Shown here: positions 8,027-15,055 of the stretch, one piece after another
Numbering within the stretch: the stretch's first letter is position 1
Layout of the letters: each line of letters starts with the position of its first letter
Assembly (NCBI GenBank): GCA_011391085.1
Contig: JAABRD010000054.1
Location: 1-36,203, forward strand
DNA: 36,203 bases
Reading direction: 5' to 3'
From: Thiotrichaceae bacterium
Lineage (GTDB): Bacteria; Pseudomonadota; Gammaproteobacteria; Beggiatoales; Beggiatoaceae
Position numbers and translations under genes: made by a program
The notes under the pieces: model-generated
The model's input: only the letters and a program-made list of their open reading frames with translations
The model's database searches: none
Told to the model about the DNA's origin: nothing

Positions 8027-8413
8027 TCACCTCTTAGGTTGTTTACTCCTGCTAGTGATTAACAGCAGTGGACAAAAATTTAGGATTTTAGGTGTAGCCA
8101 GTTTTGGCAAATCTGTGGAAGGGACTACAATGGTTTCAATTCCACTATCAACGACTACTTTCCAACTGTCATCAATATGTTCTTCTGAAATACTGGTTTT
8201 GACGATGGTATAAGGTTCATATCCATCTATGGTAGCAAAGGCTCGATAAGCCTGACGTGCATATTGACTCGCACCTTCTTTGGAGGAAAAATACTTTCCT
8301 TCCACGGACTGTTTAGACAATTGGAAAGTTCGGGTTTGCTTAATTTGTTCTAATTCTGCTGGTTTCACAGCTCTAAAAAGTTGTTTCGTTTTGATTTTTT
8401 TAGGGATGTCCAT
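8027..8413 (-). CDS. ADP-ribosyltransferase-like protein, first gene of pair
   Basis: A 128-residue protein that looks like a stand-alone ART-fold toxin-type domain: LFRAVKPAELEQI with Arg14, SVEGKYFSSKEGASQYARQAY (residues about 36-56), YTIVKTSIS, and a late GIETIVVPSTDLPKL with Glu93 as possible catalytic acid. Such small RxxxP...EGKYF proteins occur as C-terminal domains of polymorphic toxins. There is no signal peptide. It is the promoter-proximal gene and is followed at once by the macro-domain-like gene, the same order as toxin then antitoxin in DarTG, though both proteins are shorter and distinct in sequence. A family A element ends 20 bases upstream of its start and may carry or have displaced its promoter. 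The ATG has no clear SD. Confidence 0.55.
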   Translation of the reverse strand: MDIPKKIKTKQLFRAVKPAELEQIKQTRTFQLSKQSVEGKYFSSKEGASQYARQAYRAFATIDGYEPYTIVKTSISEEHIDDSWKVVVDSGIETIVVPSTDLPKLATPKILNFCPLLLITSRSKQPKR

Positions 8414-8433
8414 AAGATGCTGTTAAACTATTT

Positions 8434-8550
8434 GGTAGTGATACAATATGGGTGATAAATTTGTAGGGGCAACCCTTGTGGTTGTCCTCTGTTGAGGTGG
8501 GTTGGGGCAACCACAAGGCTTGCCTACATCACCCACATTGCATCACTACC
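8434..8550. mobile_element. Family A element, divergent 117-bp copy
   Basis: Ends GGTAGTGATACAATATGGGTGAT and ATCACCCACATTGCATCACTACC match the family A ends with three changes on the left. The inside is a separate inverted repeat built on GGGGCAACC...GGTTG/CAACCACAAGG. No target duplication is visible, so it is older than the other copies or rearranged. Confidence 0.75.
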
Positions 8551-8607
8551 CTTTTTTACATGGTTGACACTATATCTTTTTTCAGTTAAACTGTCAATGT
8601 ATTAATC

Positions 8608-8640
8608 AGACACTCAGTTTTTTCAAAAAACTGAGTGTCT
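8608..8640. terminator. Perfect 16-bp stem-loop
   Basis: AGACACTCAGTTTTTT and AAAAAACTGAGTGTCT are perfectly complementary around one C. The A/T part of the stem would form the loop and U-tract in either direction, so it may work as a bidirectional terminator between the ART-like gene and dps, although neither gene points into it directly. Confidence 0.5.
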
Positions 8641-8658
8641 ATCATTTTTCTAAACCCC

Positions 8659-8776
8659 AGGACTTACGCAACTGTTTTTGTAAAACGTTGATTTGACACC
8701 CCCCTAGCCCCCCGCACGCGGGGGGAATGACTCCTTCCCCGTGTGCGGGGTGGGGTGGGGTGAGGGCGTAAGTCCT
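8659..8776. repeat. Family C palindromic element
   Basis: Ends AGGACTTACGC and GCGTAAGTCCT enclose GATTTGACACCCCCC and a CCCCCCGCACGCGGGGGG core. TAAACCC flanks it on both sides (8651-8657 and 8776-8782), a possible 7-bp target duplication. Its end lies 27 bases before the dps start. Confidence 0.75.
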
Positions 8777-8803
8777 AAACCCATTTTTTCAAGAGAACCG
8801 TTG

Positions 8804-9274
8804 ATGAACATCGATATTGGCATTAATGAGAAACACCGCGCCGAGATTGCGAATGGTTTGGCAAGATTGTTGGCAGATAGTTACACGCTATACCTCAAAA
8901 CGCATAATTTCCACTGGAACGTCAAGGGGCCAATGTTTCAAACGTTGCATCTGATGTTTGAAACCCAGTACACCGAACTGGCGTTGGCAGTGGATTTGAT
9001 TGCCGAACGCATTCGGGCGTTGGGATTTCCAGCCCCTGGGACTTATTCTGAGTTTGCACGACTCACTTCGATTCCAGAAACACCAGGTGTGCCGAAGGCA
9101 GAGGAGATGATCAAGTTACTGATTGAAGGACAAGAAGCGGTAGTACGCACCGCCCGTTCCGTGTTTCCTGTCGTGGAACAAGCAAATGATGAGGCCACTG
9201 CGGATTTGCTGACGCAACGAATGCAGTTGCATGAGAAAACAGCGTGGATGTTGAGGAGTTTGTTGGAACAGTAG
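8804..9274 (+). CDS. dps: Dps-family ferritin-like DNA protection protein
   Basis: A 156-residue four-helix ferritin-like protein of the Dps/MrgA type, which assembles into a 12-mer, oxidises ferrous iron with hydrogen peroxide and stores it, protecting DNA. The ferroxidase motif is visible as [11 protein letters not shown] (His34, His37) with DLIAE (Asp64, Glu68), residues from two subunits forming the site. I start at 8804, preceded by AAGAGA, not at the in-frame GTG at 8741, which lies inside a family C repeat. It is convergent with the peroxiredoxin gene, and the pair makes a small peroxide-defence group. Confidence 0.93.
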   Translation: MNIDIGINEKHRAEIANGLARLLADSYTLYLKTHNFHWNVKGPMFQTLHLMFETQYTELALAVDLIAERIRALGFPAPGTYSEFARLTSIPETPGVPKAEEMIKLLIEGQEAVVRTARSVFPVVEQANDEATADLLTQRMQLHEKTAWMLRSLLEQ

Positions 9275-9287
9275 GAAGTGAGGAGAT

Positions 9288-9318
9288 CAGGAGTCCAAAG
9301 CTACGCTTTGAACTCCTG
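9288..9318. terminator. Convergent stem-loop between dps and peroxiredoxin
   Basis: CAGGAGTCCAAAGC and GCTTTGAACTCCTG form a 14-bp stem with one mismatch and a three-base loop. It lies between two convergent stop codons. Related AGGAGTCCAAAGC hairpins are at 12671-12729 and 28828-28862, so this is a repeated terminator-like family. Confidence 0.6.
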
Positions 9319-9333
9319 AATTTGTACACTGTG

Positions 9334-9939
9334 TTACAATTCCTTAGAATGGGTCGCTAAGTAATTGGCTACTCCATCTGGCGTTCCCTTCATCCCGGAA
9401 GAACCTTTTTGCCAACCGGCGGGACACACTTCGCCATGTTGTTCGTTGAACTGCAAGGCGTCTATCATCCGCAACATCTCGTCAACATTCCGCCCCAACG
9501 GCAAGTCATTGACCACTTGATGACGAACCATACCGTTCTTGTCAATCAAGAAGGAAGCCCGGTAGGCCACCGCCCCGTCAGGCGTCTCGACATCGTAGGC
9601 TTTGGCAATGCCATGCGTCAAATCGGCGACCAAGGGGTAACGCACTGGTCCGATACCGCCCTTGTCAACTGGCGTGTTTCGCCACGCATTATGCGTATAA
9701 TGAGAGTCCACCGACACGCCAATCACTTCGACGTTGCGTTCCGTAAACGCTGCCAACCGCTTGTCAAACGCAATTAGTTCGGTGGGACACACAAAGGTAA
9801 AATCTAGCGGGTAGAAAAATATCACCGCATATTTGCCTTTGACCCGTTCCGAAAAACAATACTTATCTATGATTTGCCCGTCGCCTAATACTGCTGGCGC
9901 ACAAAAATCCGGGGCTTGCCGTCCGACTAATACACCCAT
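9334..9939 (-). CDS. Typical 2-Cys peroxiredoxin (AhpC/Prx1 type)
   Basis: This 201-residue enzyme reduces hydrogen peroxide, organic peroxides and peroxynitrite. The peroxidatic cysteine is Cys51 in FYPLDFTFVCPTEL and the resolving one Cys172 in GEVCPAGW, the pattern of eukaryote-like Prx1/AhpC homologues that use thioredoxin. AAAGGAG nine bases before the ATG at 9939 fixes the start. No ahpF is next to it, so thioredoxin (trxA at 4630) is the likely reductant. It converges on dps. Confidence 0.95.
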   Translation of the reverse strand: MGVLVGRQAPDFCAPAVLGDGQIIDKYCFSERVKGKYAVIFFYPLDFTFVCPTELIAFDKRLAAFTERNVEVIGVSVDSHYTHNAWRNTPVDKGGIGPVRYPLVADLTHGIAKAYDVETPDGAVAYRASFLIDKNGMVRHQVVNDLPLGRNVDEMLRMIDALQFNEQHGEVCPAGWQKGSSGMKGTPDGVANYLATHSKEL

Positions 9940-9968
9940 TATGAATCTCCTTTAATAAAAAGTGAAAG

Positions 9969-9996
9969 TTGAAATTGTTTGCTAACAGGTTATAAT
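9969..9996 (+). promoter_or_regulatory. Candidate sigma-70 promoter
   Basis: TTGAAA (9969-9974) and TATAAT (9991-9996) are 16 bases apart on the plus strand. It would drive the monooxygenase-dehydrogenase pair with a leader of about 250 bases through the family C repeat. Confidence 0.35.
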
Positions 9997-10114
9997 GTTA
10001 GGGACACTGGTTGAAATTTTCAACCTTTTTAAGTTGAATCTGATTCACGCACCATTGAAATCAGTGTCTGTACCTAGCAAATCTGGCAAAAATATTTTGT
10101 CCCAAAACTGGTTC

Positions 10115-10210
10115 AGGACTTACGCAACTATTTTTGTCACTCGTTGAGTTGACACCCCCCCTAGCCCCCCGCACGCGGGCGGGGAGGGTTGGGGTGAGTG
10201 CGTAAGTCCT
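10115..10210. repeat. Family C palindromic element
   Basis: Ends AGGACTTACGCAACTATTTT and GCGTAAGTCCT enclose TGAGTTGACACCCCCCC and CCCCCCGCACGCGGGCGGGG. It matches 8659-8776 at the ends and core but is about 20 bp shorter. Flanks CCCAAAAC and GGTTTTGGG are complementary, extending the palindrome. Confidence 0.75.
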
Positions 10211-10250
10211 ATGGTTTTGGGACTCCAACTTTAAATTAAGAGAACCTACA

Positions 10251-10544
10251 ATGCACGTCACTCTCGTTCATGTTCACGTCAAACCTGAATCTATCAATGA
10301 TTTTATCAAAGCCTCGCGTGCCAATCACGAAGCCTCCATTCGGGAACCTGGCAATCGTCGTTTTGACGTGTTGCAAGACCCTCACGATCACAGCAAGTTT
10401 ATTCTTTATGAGGCATATACTTCTGCCGAAGCTGCCTTGGCCCATAAACAAATGCCACATTATTTTGCATGGCGAGACACGGTGGCTAACATGATGGCTA
10501 AACCACGTGAAGGTATTCTCTATCACGGCTTATTTCCTAATTAA
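10251..10544 (+). CDS. ABM-family monooxygenase (LsrG/YgiN-like)
   Basis: A 97-residue single ferredoxin-like ABM domain: VTLVHVHVKPESINDFIKAS at the start, NHEASIREPGNRRFDVLQD, and FILYEAYTSAEAALAHKQMPHYFAW. Proteins of this group form dimers and act on quinols or small ketone/aldehyde signals (LsrG, YgiN). The closely coupled dehydrogenase two bases downstream suggests they process the same small carbonyl compound. AAGAGAACC upstream of the ATG is a usable ribosome binding site. The substrate cannot be told from sequence. Confidence 0.85.
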   Translation: MHVTLVHVHVKPESINDFIKASRANHEASIREPGNRRFDVLQDPHDHSKFILYEAYTSAEAALAHKQMPHYFAWRDTVANMMAKPREGILYHGLFPN

Positions 10545-10546
10545 CC

Positions 10547-11752
10547 ATGACCATGTATATTCCTTCTTTTACTCTCACTCGTCTCCCCCTCATCTGTTTT
10601 GGCCAAGGGCGAGTGGCAGAGATTATCAACCAAGTTGCCGTGTATGGGAAACGAGTTCTCATTATCACGGGGGCCCAGTCTTTTCGGGCTACGGTTCACT
10701 GGGAGAATGTGCAACGGCAATTGCAGAACCGCAAGATGTTCTGGGAAGTGGTCATGGTTACGGATGAACCCTCTCCTGATTTGGTGGATAACACGGTGCA
10801 GCAGTATCATTCTCAACAAATAGACGTGGTATTAGGCATCGGAGGAGGTAGCGTGTTGGATGCAGCGAAGGCTATTGCGGGATTGTTACCGCATGGTAAT
10901 TCAGTGATGGACCACCTCGAAGGTGTTGGCAAAGGTCTCCCCTATCATGGTCCAGCAACTCCTTTTATTGCTGTTCCTACCACCGCTGGAACAGGTAGTG
11001 AAGCCTCTAAAAATGCCGTGTTAAGTCGACGTGGTGAGAATGGTTTCAAAAAATCATTTCGGCACGAGGCATTGGTTCCGCAAGTGGCCATTGTTGATCC
11101 AACGTTGTTGGCGACGTGTCCTTCTCACTTGATTGCCGCCAATGGTATGGATGCCTTCACTCAACTGCTGGAATCTTATGTTTCTAACCAGGCCAATCCT
11201 GTCACAGATGCTTTAGCGATGTCTGGCATCACAGCGTTTCGCGACGGTTTTTTTCCAGTGTGGGAAAATCAAGACTCCGAAGCAATTCAAATGGGGCGAA
11301 CCCAATTGGCTTATGCGGCCCTACTATCGGGTATCACGCTGGCCCAAGCAGGACTCGGTTCCGTTCATGGTCTCGCCTCTCCCTTAGGCGCGTTTTTCCC
11401 TTATCCTCATGGACTCGTCTGTGGAACTTTAGTGGCAGAAGCGACGGCGATAAACATTCGGGCTTTGCAACAACGCACGCCAGACCATCTGGCTTTGATC
11501 AAGTATGCTACGGTAGGAAATTTACTAGCTAATGATGGAAAGCCAAGAAGTCAGGAAGAGGCATTAACCCTGTTGGTGGAGATATTAAGAGAATGGACAC
11601 ACAGATTGAATTTACCGACGTTGAGTCACTATGGATTGTCTTCTCACTTGATAGGAAAGGTCGTAGCCAATTGTCGAGGTGGCAGTATGAAGACTAACCC
11701 GATTCTCCTCCGTGATGAAGAATTGGAGGAGTTGTTGCAAAGACGGTTGTAA
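10547..11752 (+). CDS. Iron-containing (group III) alcohol dehydrogenase
   Basis: A 401-residue NAD(P)-dependent dehydrogenase of the Fe-ADH superfamily. The nucleotide-binding domain has DVVLGIGGGSVLDAAKAIA and PTTAGTGSEASKNAVL; the metal domain has NGMDAFTQLLESYVS, GSVHGLASPLGAFF and YPHGLVCG, supplying the Asp and His ligands. Length is as expected (about 380-400). It interconverts an alcohol and an aldehyde or ketone in the cytoplasm. The start is two bases after the stop of the ABM monooxygenase, so the two are an operon. A terminator-like hairpin is at 12064-12089. Confidence 0.93.
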   Translation: MTMYIPSFTLTRLPLICFGQGRVAEIINQVAVYGKRVLIITGAQSFRATVHWENVQRQLQNRKMFWEVVMVTDEPSPDLVDNTVQQYHSQQIDVVLGIGGGSVLDAAKAIAGLLPHGNSVMDHLEGVGKGLPYHGPATPFIAVPTTAGTGSEASKNAVLSRRGENGFKKSFRHEALVPQVAIVDPTLLATCPSHLIAANGMDAFTQLLESYVSNQANPVTDALAMSGITAFRDGFFPVWENQDSEAIQMGRTQLAYAALLSGITLAQAGLGSVHGLASPLGAFFPYPHGLVCGTLVAEATAINIRALQQRTPDHLALIKYATVGNLLANDGKPRSQEEALTLLVEILREWTHRLNLPTLSHYGLSSHLIGKVVANCRGGSMKTNPILLRDEELEELLQRRL

Positions 11753-11809
11753 TGGAAAAGAGAGAAGGGAGGAGGAAACTAAATGTACCGGAACAGAGGT
11801 TTTAGCCGT

Positions 11810-11954
11810 AATGCCATTAAGTTAAGAAAAATACCGGTGGAGTGGAGGCTTTAGCCGGCCGGCCGTAGGCATCACCCCCCCCACTCAAATTGCGGGGCGC
11901 CTACCGCCGGCCGGCTAAAGCCTCCACTCCAGCGTACCTTAACTTAATGGCATT
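11810..11954. repeat. Family D palindromic element inside family E
   Basis: Ends AATGCCATTAAGTTAAG and CTTAACTTAATGGCATT are perfect inverted repeats of 17 bp. Inside, GGAGTGGAGGCTTTAGCCGGCCGG and its complement form a second long stem around a short loop. A second copy is at 27328-27468. The flanks GAGGTTTTAGCCG and GAGGCTTCGGGCG resemble family E, which suggests insertion into an E element. Confidence 0.8.
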
Positions 11955-12024
11955 GAGGCTTCGGGCGGTGGGGCATTGCGATTTCAATTCTCTTCTGCAC
12001 CCCTACGGCTGAAGCCTCTAGTCC
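11955..12024. repeat. Family E palindromic element
   Basis: GAGGCTTCGGGCGGTGG to CGGCTGAAGCCTCTAGTCC surrounds the conserved E loop sequence CATTGCGATTTCAATTCTCTT. The left end is disturbed by the family D element. Confidence 0.65.
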
Positions 12025-12063
12025 ATCTGTCCATTCAGTTAAGGAATCATCCATTTAACCGTT

Positions 12064-12089
12064 GGAGTCCAAAACACGTTTTGGATTCC
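12064..12089. terminator. Stem-loop before acpS
   Basis: GGAGTCCAAAAC and GTTTTGGATTCC form a 12-bp stem with one G-U pair and a two-base loop, followed by TTATTATT. It fits an intrinsic terminator for the dehydrogenase operon, 20 bases before acpS. Confidence 0.55.
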
Positions 12090-12109
12090 TTATTATTCAT
12101 TAGGTTTAC

Positions 12110-12490
12110 ATGATTATCGGCATCGGTATTGATCTCACTGACCAGCTTCGTATTCAACAGAGTCTTGACCAATATGGTGACAAATTTCTTCAGCATGTTT
12201 TTACGACTCAAGAAATCGCCATTTGTCAACGTTACCGCATTTCTGCCGTCGAACATTATGCTGGCAAATTTGCTGTTAAAGAAGCCTTTATGAAGGCCCT
12301 GGGTACGGGGGTCAGTCAACAAGTCACTTTCAAAGATATAGAAGTGCTCAATCGCGACTCTGGAGCCCCCTATTTGATGACTTATGGCAAAACGTTAGAG
12401 ATGGTCGAGGCGTTGGGGGTGACTCAAATTCATCTGACTCTGTCTCATACAGCAAATTTGGCGGTGGCAGTGGTCATTTTAGAAAAATAG
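12110..12490 (+). CDS. acpS: Holo-[acyl-carrier-protein] synthase
   Basis: A 126-residue phosphopantetheinyl transferase that moves 4'-phosphopantetheine from coenzyme A to a serine of acyl carrier protein. Signatures are IIGIGIDLTD with the metal-binding Asp, YAGKFAVKEAFMKALGTG with the Glu, and LTLSHTANLAVA near the end. The length matches AcpS (about 126). TAGGT ten bases upstream is a weak ribosome binding site. The TAG stop is part of a target duplication made by the family A element that follows immediately. Confidence 0.95.
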   Translation: MIIGIGIDLTDQLRIQQSLDQYGDKFLQHVFTTQEIAICQRYRISAVEHYAGKFAVKEAFMKALGTGVSQQVTFKDIEVLNRDSGAPYLMTYGKTLEMVEALGVTQIHLTLSHTANLAVAVVILEK

Positions 12491-12662
12491 GGTAGTGATG
12501 CAATCTGGGTGATATGTTTACCCTCACCCCCGGCCCCTCTCCCAGAGGGAGAGGGGAGACAGGCGACACCAGTGATTTTTCCCTCTCTTCCGCTGGGAAA
12601 GGTGCAGGAGGTGAGGGCAAATCTATCAATATCACCCAAATTGCATCACTACCGAAAAATAG
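12482..12662. mobile_element. Family A element with 9-bp target duplication
   Basis: The element spans 12491-12653 (163 bp) with inverted ends GGTAGTGATGCAATCTGGGT and ATTGCATCACTACC. GAAAAATAG flanks it on both sides (12482-12490 and 12654-12662), a clear target-site duplication. The inside is a CCTCTCCCAGAGGGAGAGG-type palindrome and has no coding capacity, so it would need a transposase in trans. It resembles the copy at 22535-22697 in length and interior. Confidence 0.88.
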
Positions 12663-12670
12663 AGGTGACT

Positions 12671-12729
12671 CAGGAGCCCAAAGCGTAACTTTGTCACACA
12701 GATAGACAAGGCTACGCTTTGGACTCCTG
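12671..12729. terminator. Convergent stem-loop between acpS and rpoD
   Basis: CAGGAGCCCAAAGCG and CGCTTTGGACTCCTG pair around a loop that itself contains TGTC/GACA. It lies between convergent genes and belongs to the AGGAGTCCAAAGC hairpin family. Confidence 0.6.
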
Positions 12730-12753
12730 GTTTGGGTGCCACTGGGTGAATAA

Positions 12754-14610
12754 TCAATCCAAAAAACTTCGTAACGGTTCTGAACGACTGGGATGGCGAA
12801 GTTTTCGTAACGCTTTGGCTTCAATTTGACGAATGCGTTCACGGGTGACATCAAATTGTTTGCCGACTTCTTCCAAAGTGTGGTCCGTGTTCATGTCAAT
12901 ACCAAACCGCATTCGCAAGACTTTGGCTTCGCGGGTGGAGAGGTTGTTTAACATCTCTTGAGTGGCACGCCGCAAACCTTCAAAGGTTGCCGATTCGACG
13001 GGAGATTGAATGTTGGTGTCTTCAATAAAATCGCCTAAATGGGAATCTTCATCATCCCCAATGGGCGTCTCCATAGAAATAGGCTCTTTGGCAATTTTGA
13101 GAACTTTGCGGACCTTGTCTTCAGGCATATCCATTCGTTCGGCCAATTCTTCAGGAGTGGGTTCACGCCCTTGTTCTTGTAAAATTTGCCGGGCGACACG
13201 ATTGAGTTTATTAATCGTTTCAATCATGTGAACGGGAATGCGGATGGTACGGGCTTGGTCGGCTATCGAACGGGTAATCGCTTGCCGAATCCACCAGGTG
13301 GCGTAAGTGGAGAATTTATAACCACGTTGATATTCAAATTTGTCGACAGCCTTCATCAGGCCAATATTGCCTTCTTGAATGAGGTCGAGGAACTGGAGAC
13401 CGCGATTGGTGTATTTTTTGGCAATGGAGATGACGAGACGCAAATTGGCCTCTATCATTTCGCGTTTCGCCATCCGGGCTTTGGCCTCGCCCACAGACAT
13501 GCGACGATTGATGTCTTTGATTTCGGCCAGGTGAAGACGCGATTGGTTTTCCAGGGCAATCAATCTCGCTTGGGCGCGAGTCAGTTCCTCTTGGTGGGCT
13601 TTCAATGAGGAAACATAGGGTTTGCCGCTATTTAACAGTGAACTGATCCATTGGGGATTAGTAGCATGACTTCTAAAAGAGGTTTGAAACTCTCGTTTGC
13701 AGATGCCTATCTTGCGGATGCAAATATCTCGTATGATACTTTCTTGTTCCCGAATGAGGGCCACTGTATGACGTAATTTAGCCGTCAATTCGTCAATGAC
13801 TCTGGGTACTAATTTGAATTGCAAGAAGGTTTCGGCGACTTCTTGACGCAATTGTTTATATTCTGGAGAATAAGTGCCAAAGGTAGTTTCGGCTTGCAGG
13901 AGCCGTTGGTGAATTTCACGCAAGCGATGGAAGCGCAGTCTCGCCTCCTCAGCGTCCAAAGAGGTTTCTTCGAGAAGGGAACCAGTTTCCACTTCTTCTT
14001 CGCTGACTTCTGGTGCGGTGGCGGCAGCGACAGTGTCAACGTCCTCGGCGGTGTTACTCTCTTCTACGGTGGGTACGGGTATCTCTTCGGAGTTAAGTTG
14101 GTCATTAAATCCAGTGATAATTTCTGCTACCTTGAGTTCTTCCGCTTGAATTTTGTCGTAGTATTTGAGAAATTCCGCAACAATATCAGGATGGGTAGCG
14201 AGGGCTTGTAAGGCTTCCCGTAAGCCTTCTTCAATACGTTTGGCAATTTTAATTTCGCCTTCACGAGTCAGCAAGTCCACGCAACCCATTTCACGCATAT
14301 ACATGCGAACAGGGTCTGTAGTACGTCCAAAATCGCTGTCAGCATTGGCCAACGCAGCGGCCGCTTCTTCTGCGGCGTCTTCGTCTGAAACCGTCACATC
14401 AATTAACAGGGTTTCCTCTTCAGGGGCAAAGTCATGGACCGGGATGCCCATGTCATTGATCATGTTGACGATGCCTTCAATCTGTTCAGGGTCGATAACG
14501 ACCTCATCTGACAAGTGGTCATTGACCTCATGGAAGGTCAAAAATCCTTGTTCTTTGCCCTTGCTGATGAGCGATTGCAGTTGGGATTTCTGATGCTCTT
14601 GGGTTATCAT
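12754..14610 (-). CDS. rpoD: RNA polymerase primary sigma factor RpoD
   Basis: A 618-residue housekeeping sigma factor, close to the 613 of E. coli. Region 1.1 is at the N-terminus, [11 protein letters not shown] marks region 1.2, an acidic non-conserved segment rich in Glu and Thr follows (about residues 170-225), then region 2 with [35 protein letters not shown] and [15 protein letters not shown] (-10 recognition and melting), region 3, and region 4 with [32 protein letters not shown] (-35 recognition). It follows dnaG on the same strand, as in the macromolecular synthesis operon, but a 445-bp spacer with its own promoter signals separates them. Confidence 0.98.
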   Translation of the reverse strand: MITQEHQKSQLQSLISKGKEQGFLTFHEVNDHLSDEVVIDPEQIEGIVNMINDMGIPVHDFAPEEETLLIDVTVSDEDAAEEAAAALANADSDFGRTTDPVRMYMREMGCVDLLTREGEIKIAKRIEEGLREALQALATHPDIVAEFLKYYDKIQAEELKVAEIITGFNDQLNSEEIPVPTVEESNTAEDVDTVAAATAPEVSEEEVETGSLLEETSLDAEEARLRFHRLREIHQRLLQAETTFGTYSPEYKQLRQEVAETFLQFKLVPRVIDELTAKLRHTVALIREQESIIRDICIRKIGICKREFQTSFRSHATNPQWISSLLNSGKPYVSSLKAHQEELTRAQARLIALENQSRLHLAEIKDINRRMSVGEAKARMAKREMIEANLRLVISIAKKYTNRGLQFLDLIQEGNIGLMKAVDKFEYQRGYKFSTYATWWIRQAITRSIADQARTIRIPVHMIETINKLNRVARQILQEQGREPTPEELAERMDMPEDKVRKVLKIAKEPISMETPIGDDEDSHLGDFIEDTNIQSPVESATFEGLRRATQEMLNNLSTREAKVLRMRFGIDMNTDHTLEEVGKQFDVTRERIRQIEAKALRKLRHPSRSEPLRSFLD

Positions 14611-15055
14611 GTGTTAATGTACCTGTTTTTTTAGGTTGTGCGATGACAACAACAGTAAGGTTGTTGTAGAAAAGATACATTCCTTAAAATTTACAAAAAT
14701 TTACATTTCCCCTCTATTGCAGGTTTATAAAACGACAATGAGAGTCCACTTTATTTTAAAAGGGGATAAAAAACGTGTAGTTAGTTAATTAAAATGGGGC
14801 ATTTTATTTATATTTAAAGTATGGTCATCGTGACAAAATCGTGACAAAAAAGACACCCATGTGGTAATTATAGCAGAAAAAATTTTTAGTGTATGAAAAA
14901 GTATACAACATGTTGTATTGTTGCATAAACTTTTTCATAACAATTAGTTAAGTGATTTAATTGGAGTTATTCCTGAGGCAGTATAGTTATCCTTTTGATA
15001 ATTAAGAAGAAACCGAGTGTTTGAAAAACTGGCGTTCTTGTTGGTTAATAGGTGA
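14611..15055 (-). promoter_or_regulatory. rpoD upstream region
   Basis: This A/T-rich spacer has no gene. On the minus strand it carries an extended -10 box TGCTATAAT (14867-14875), about 257 bases before the rpoD start. A repeated GTGACAAAA(A/T)(A/C) pair follows downstream of that box (about 14829-14850). The palindrome in the next entry sits just upstream of it. Confidence 0.5.
14893..14938. promoter_or_regulatory. Operator-like double palindrome before rpoD
   Basis: A perfect 16-bp palindrome, ATACAACATGTTGTAT (14903-14918), lies inside a wider perfect inverted repeat, ATGAAAAAGT (14893-14902) and ACTTTTTCAT (14929-14938). It is 18-60 bases upstream of the extended -10 box on the minus strand, the position of a regulator binding site. 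The regulator is unknown. Confidence 0.5.

Larger units (their letters stand above)
9940..10250. other. Divergent promoter region
   Basis: The gap between the divergent peroxiredoxin and monooxygenase genes holds a promoter-like sequence near 9969-9996, a family C repeat at 10115-10210 and short inverted repeats (TTCAACC/GGTTGAA near 10010-10022). I see no clear peroxide-regulator site. Confidence 0.45.

Noticed and set aside
8741-8803. N-terminal extension of Dps
   Set aside because: It is encoded by a family C repeat and begins at a GTG without SD; the ATG at 8804 gives the family length.
12514-12705. Short reading frames over the 12.5 kb repeat
   Set aside because: They fall within the palindromic interior of a family A element and read low-complexity repeat on both strands.
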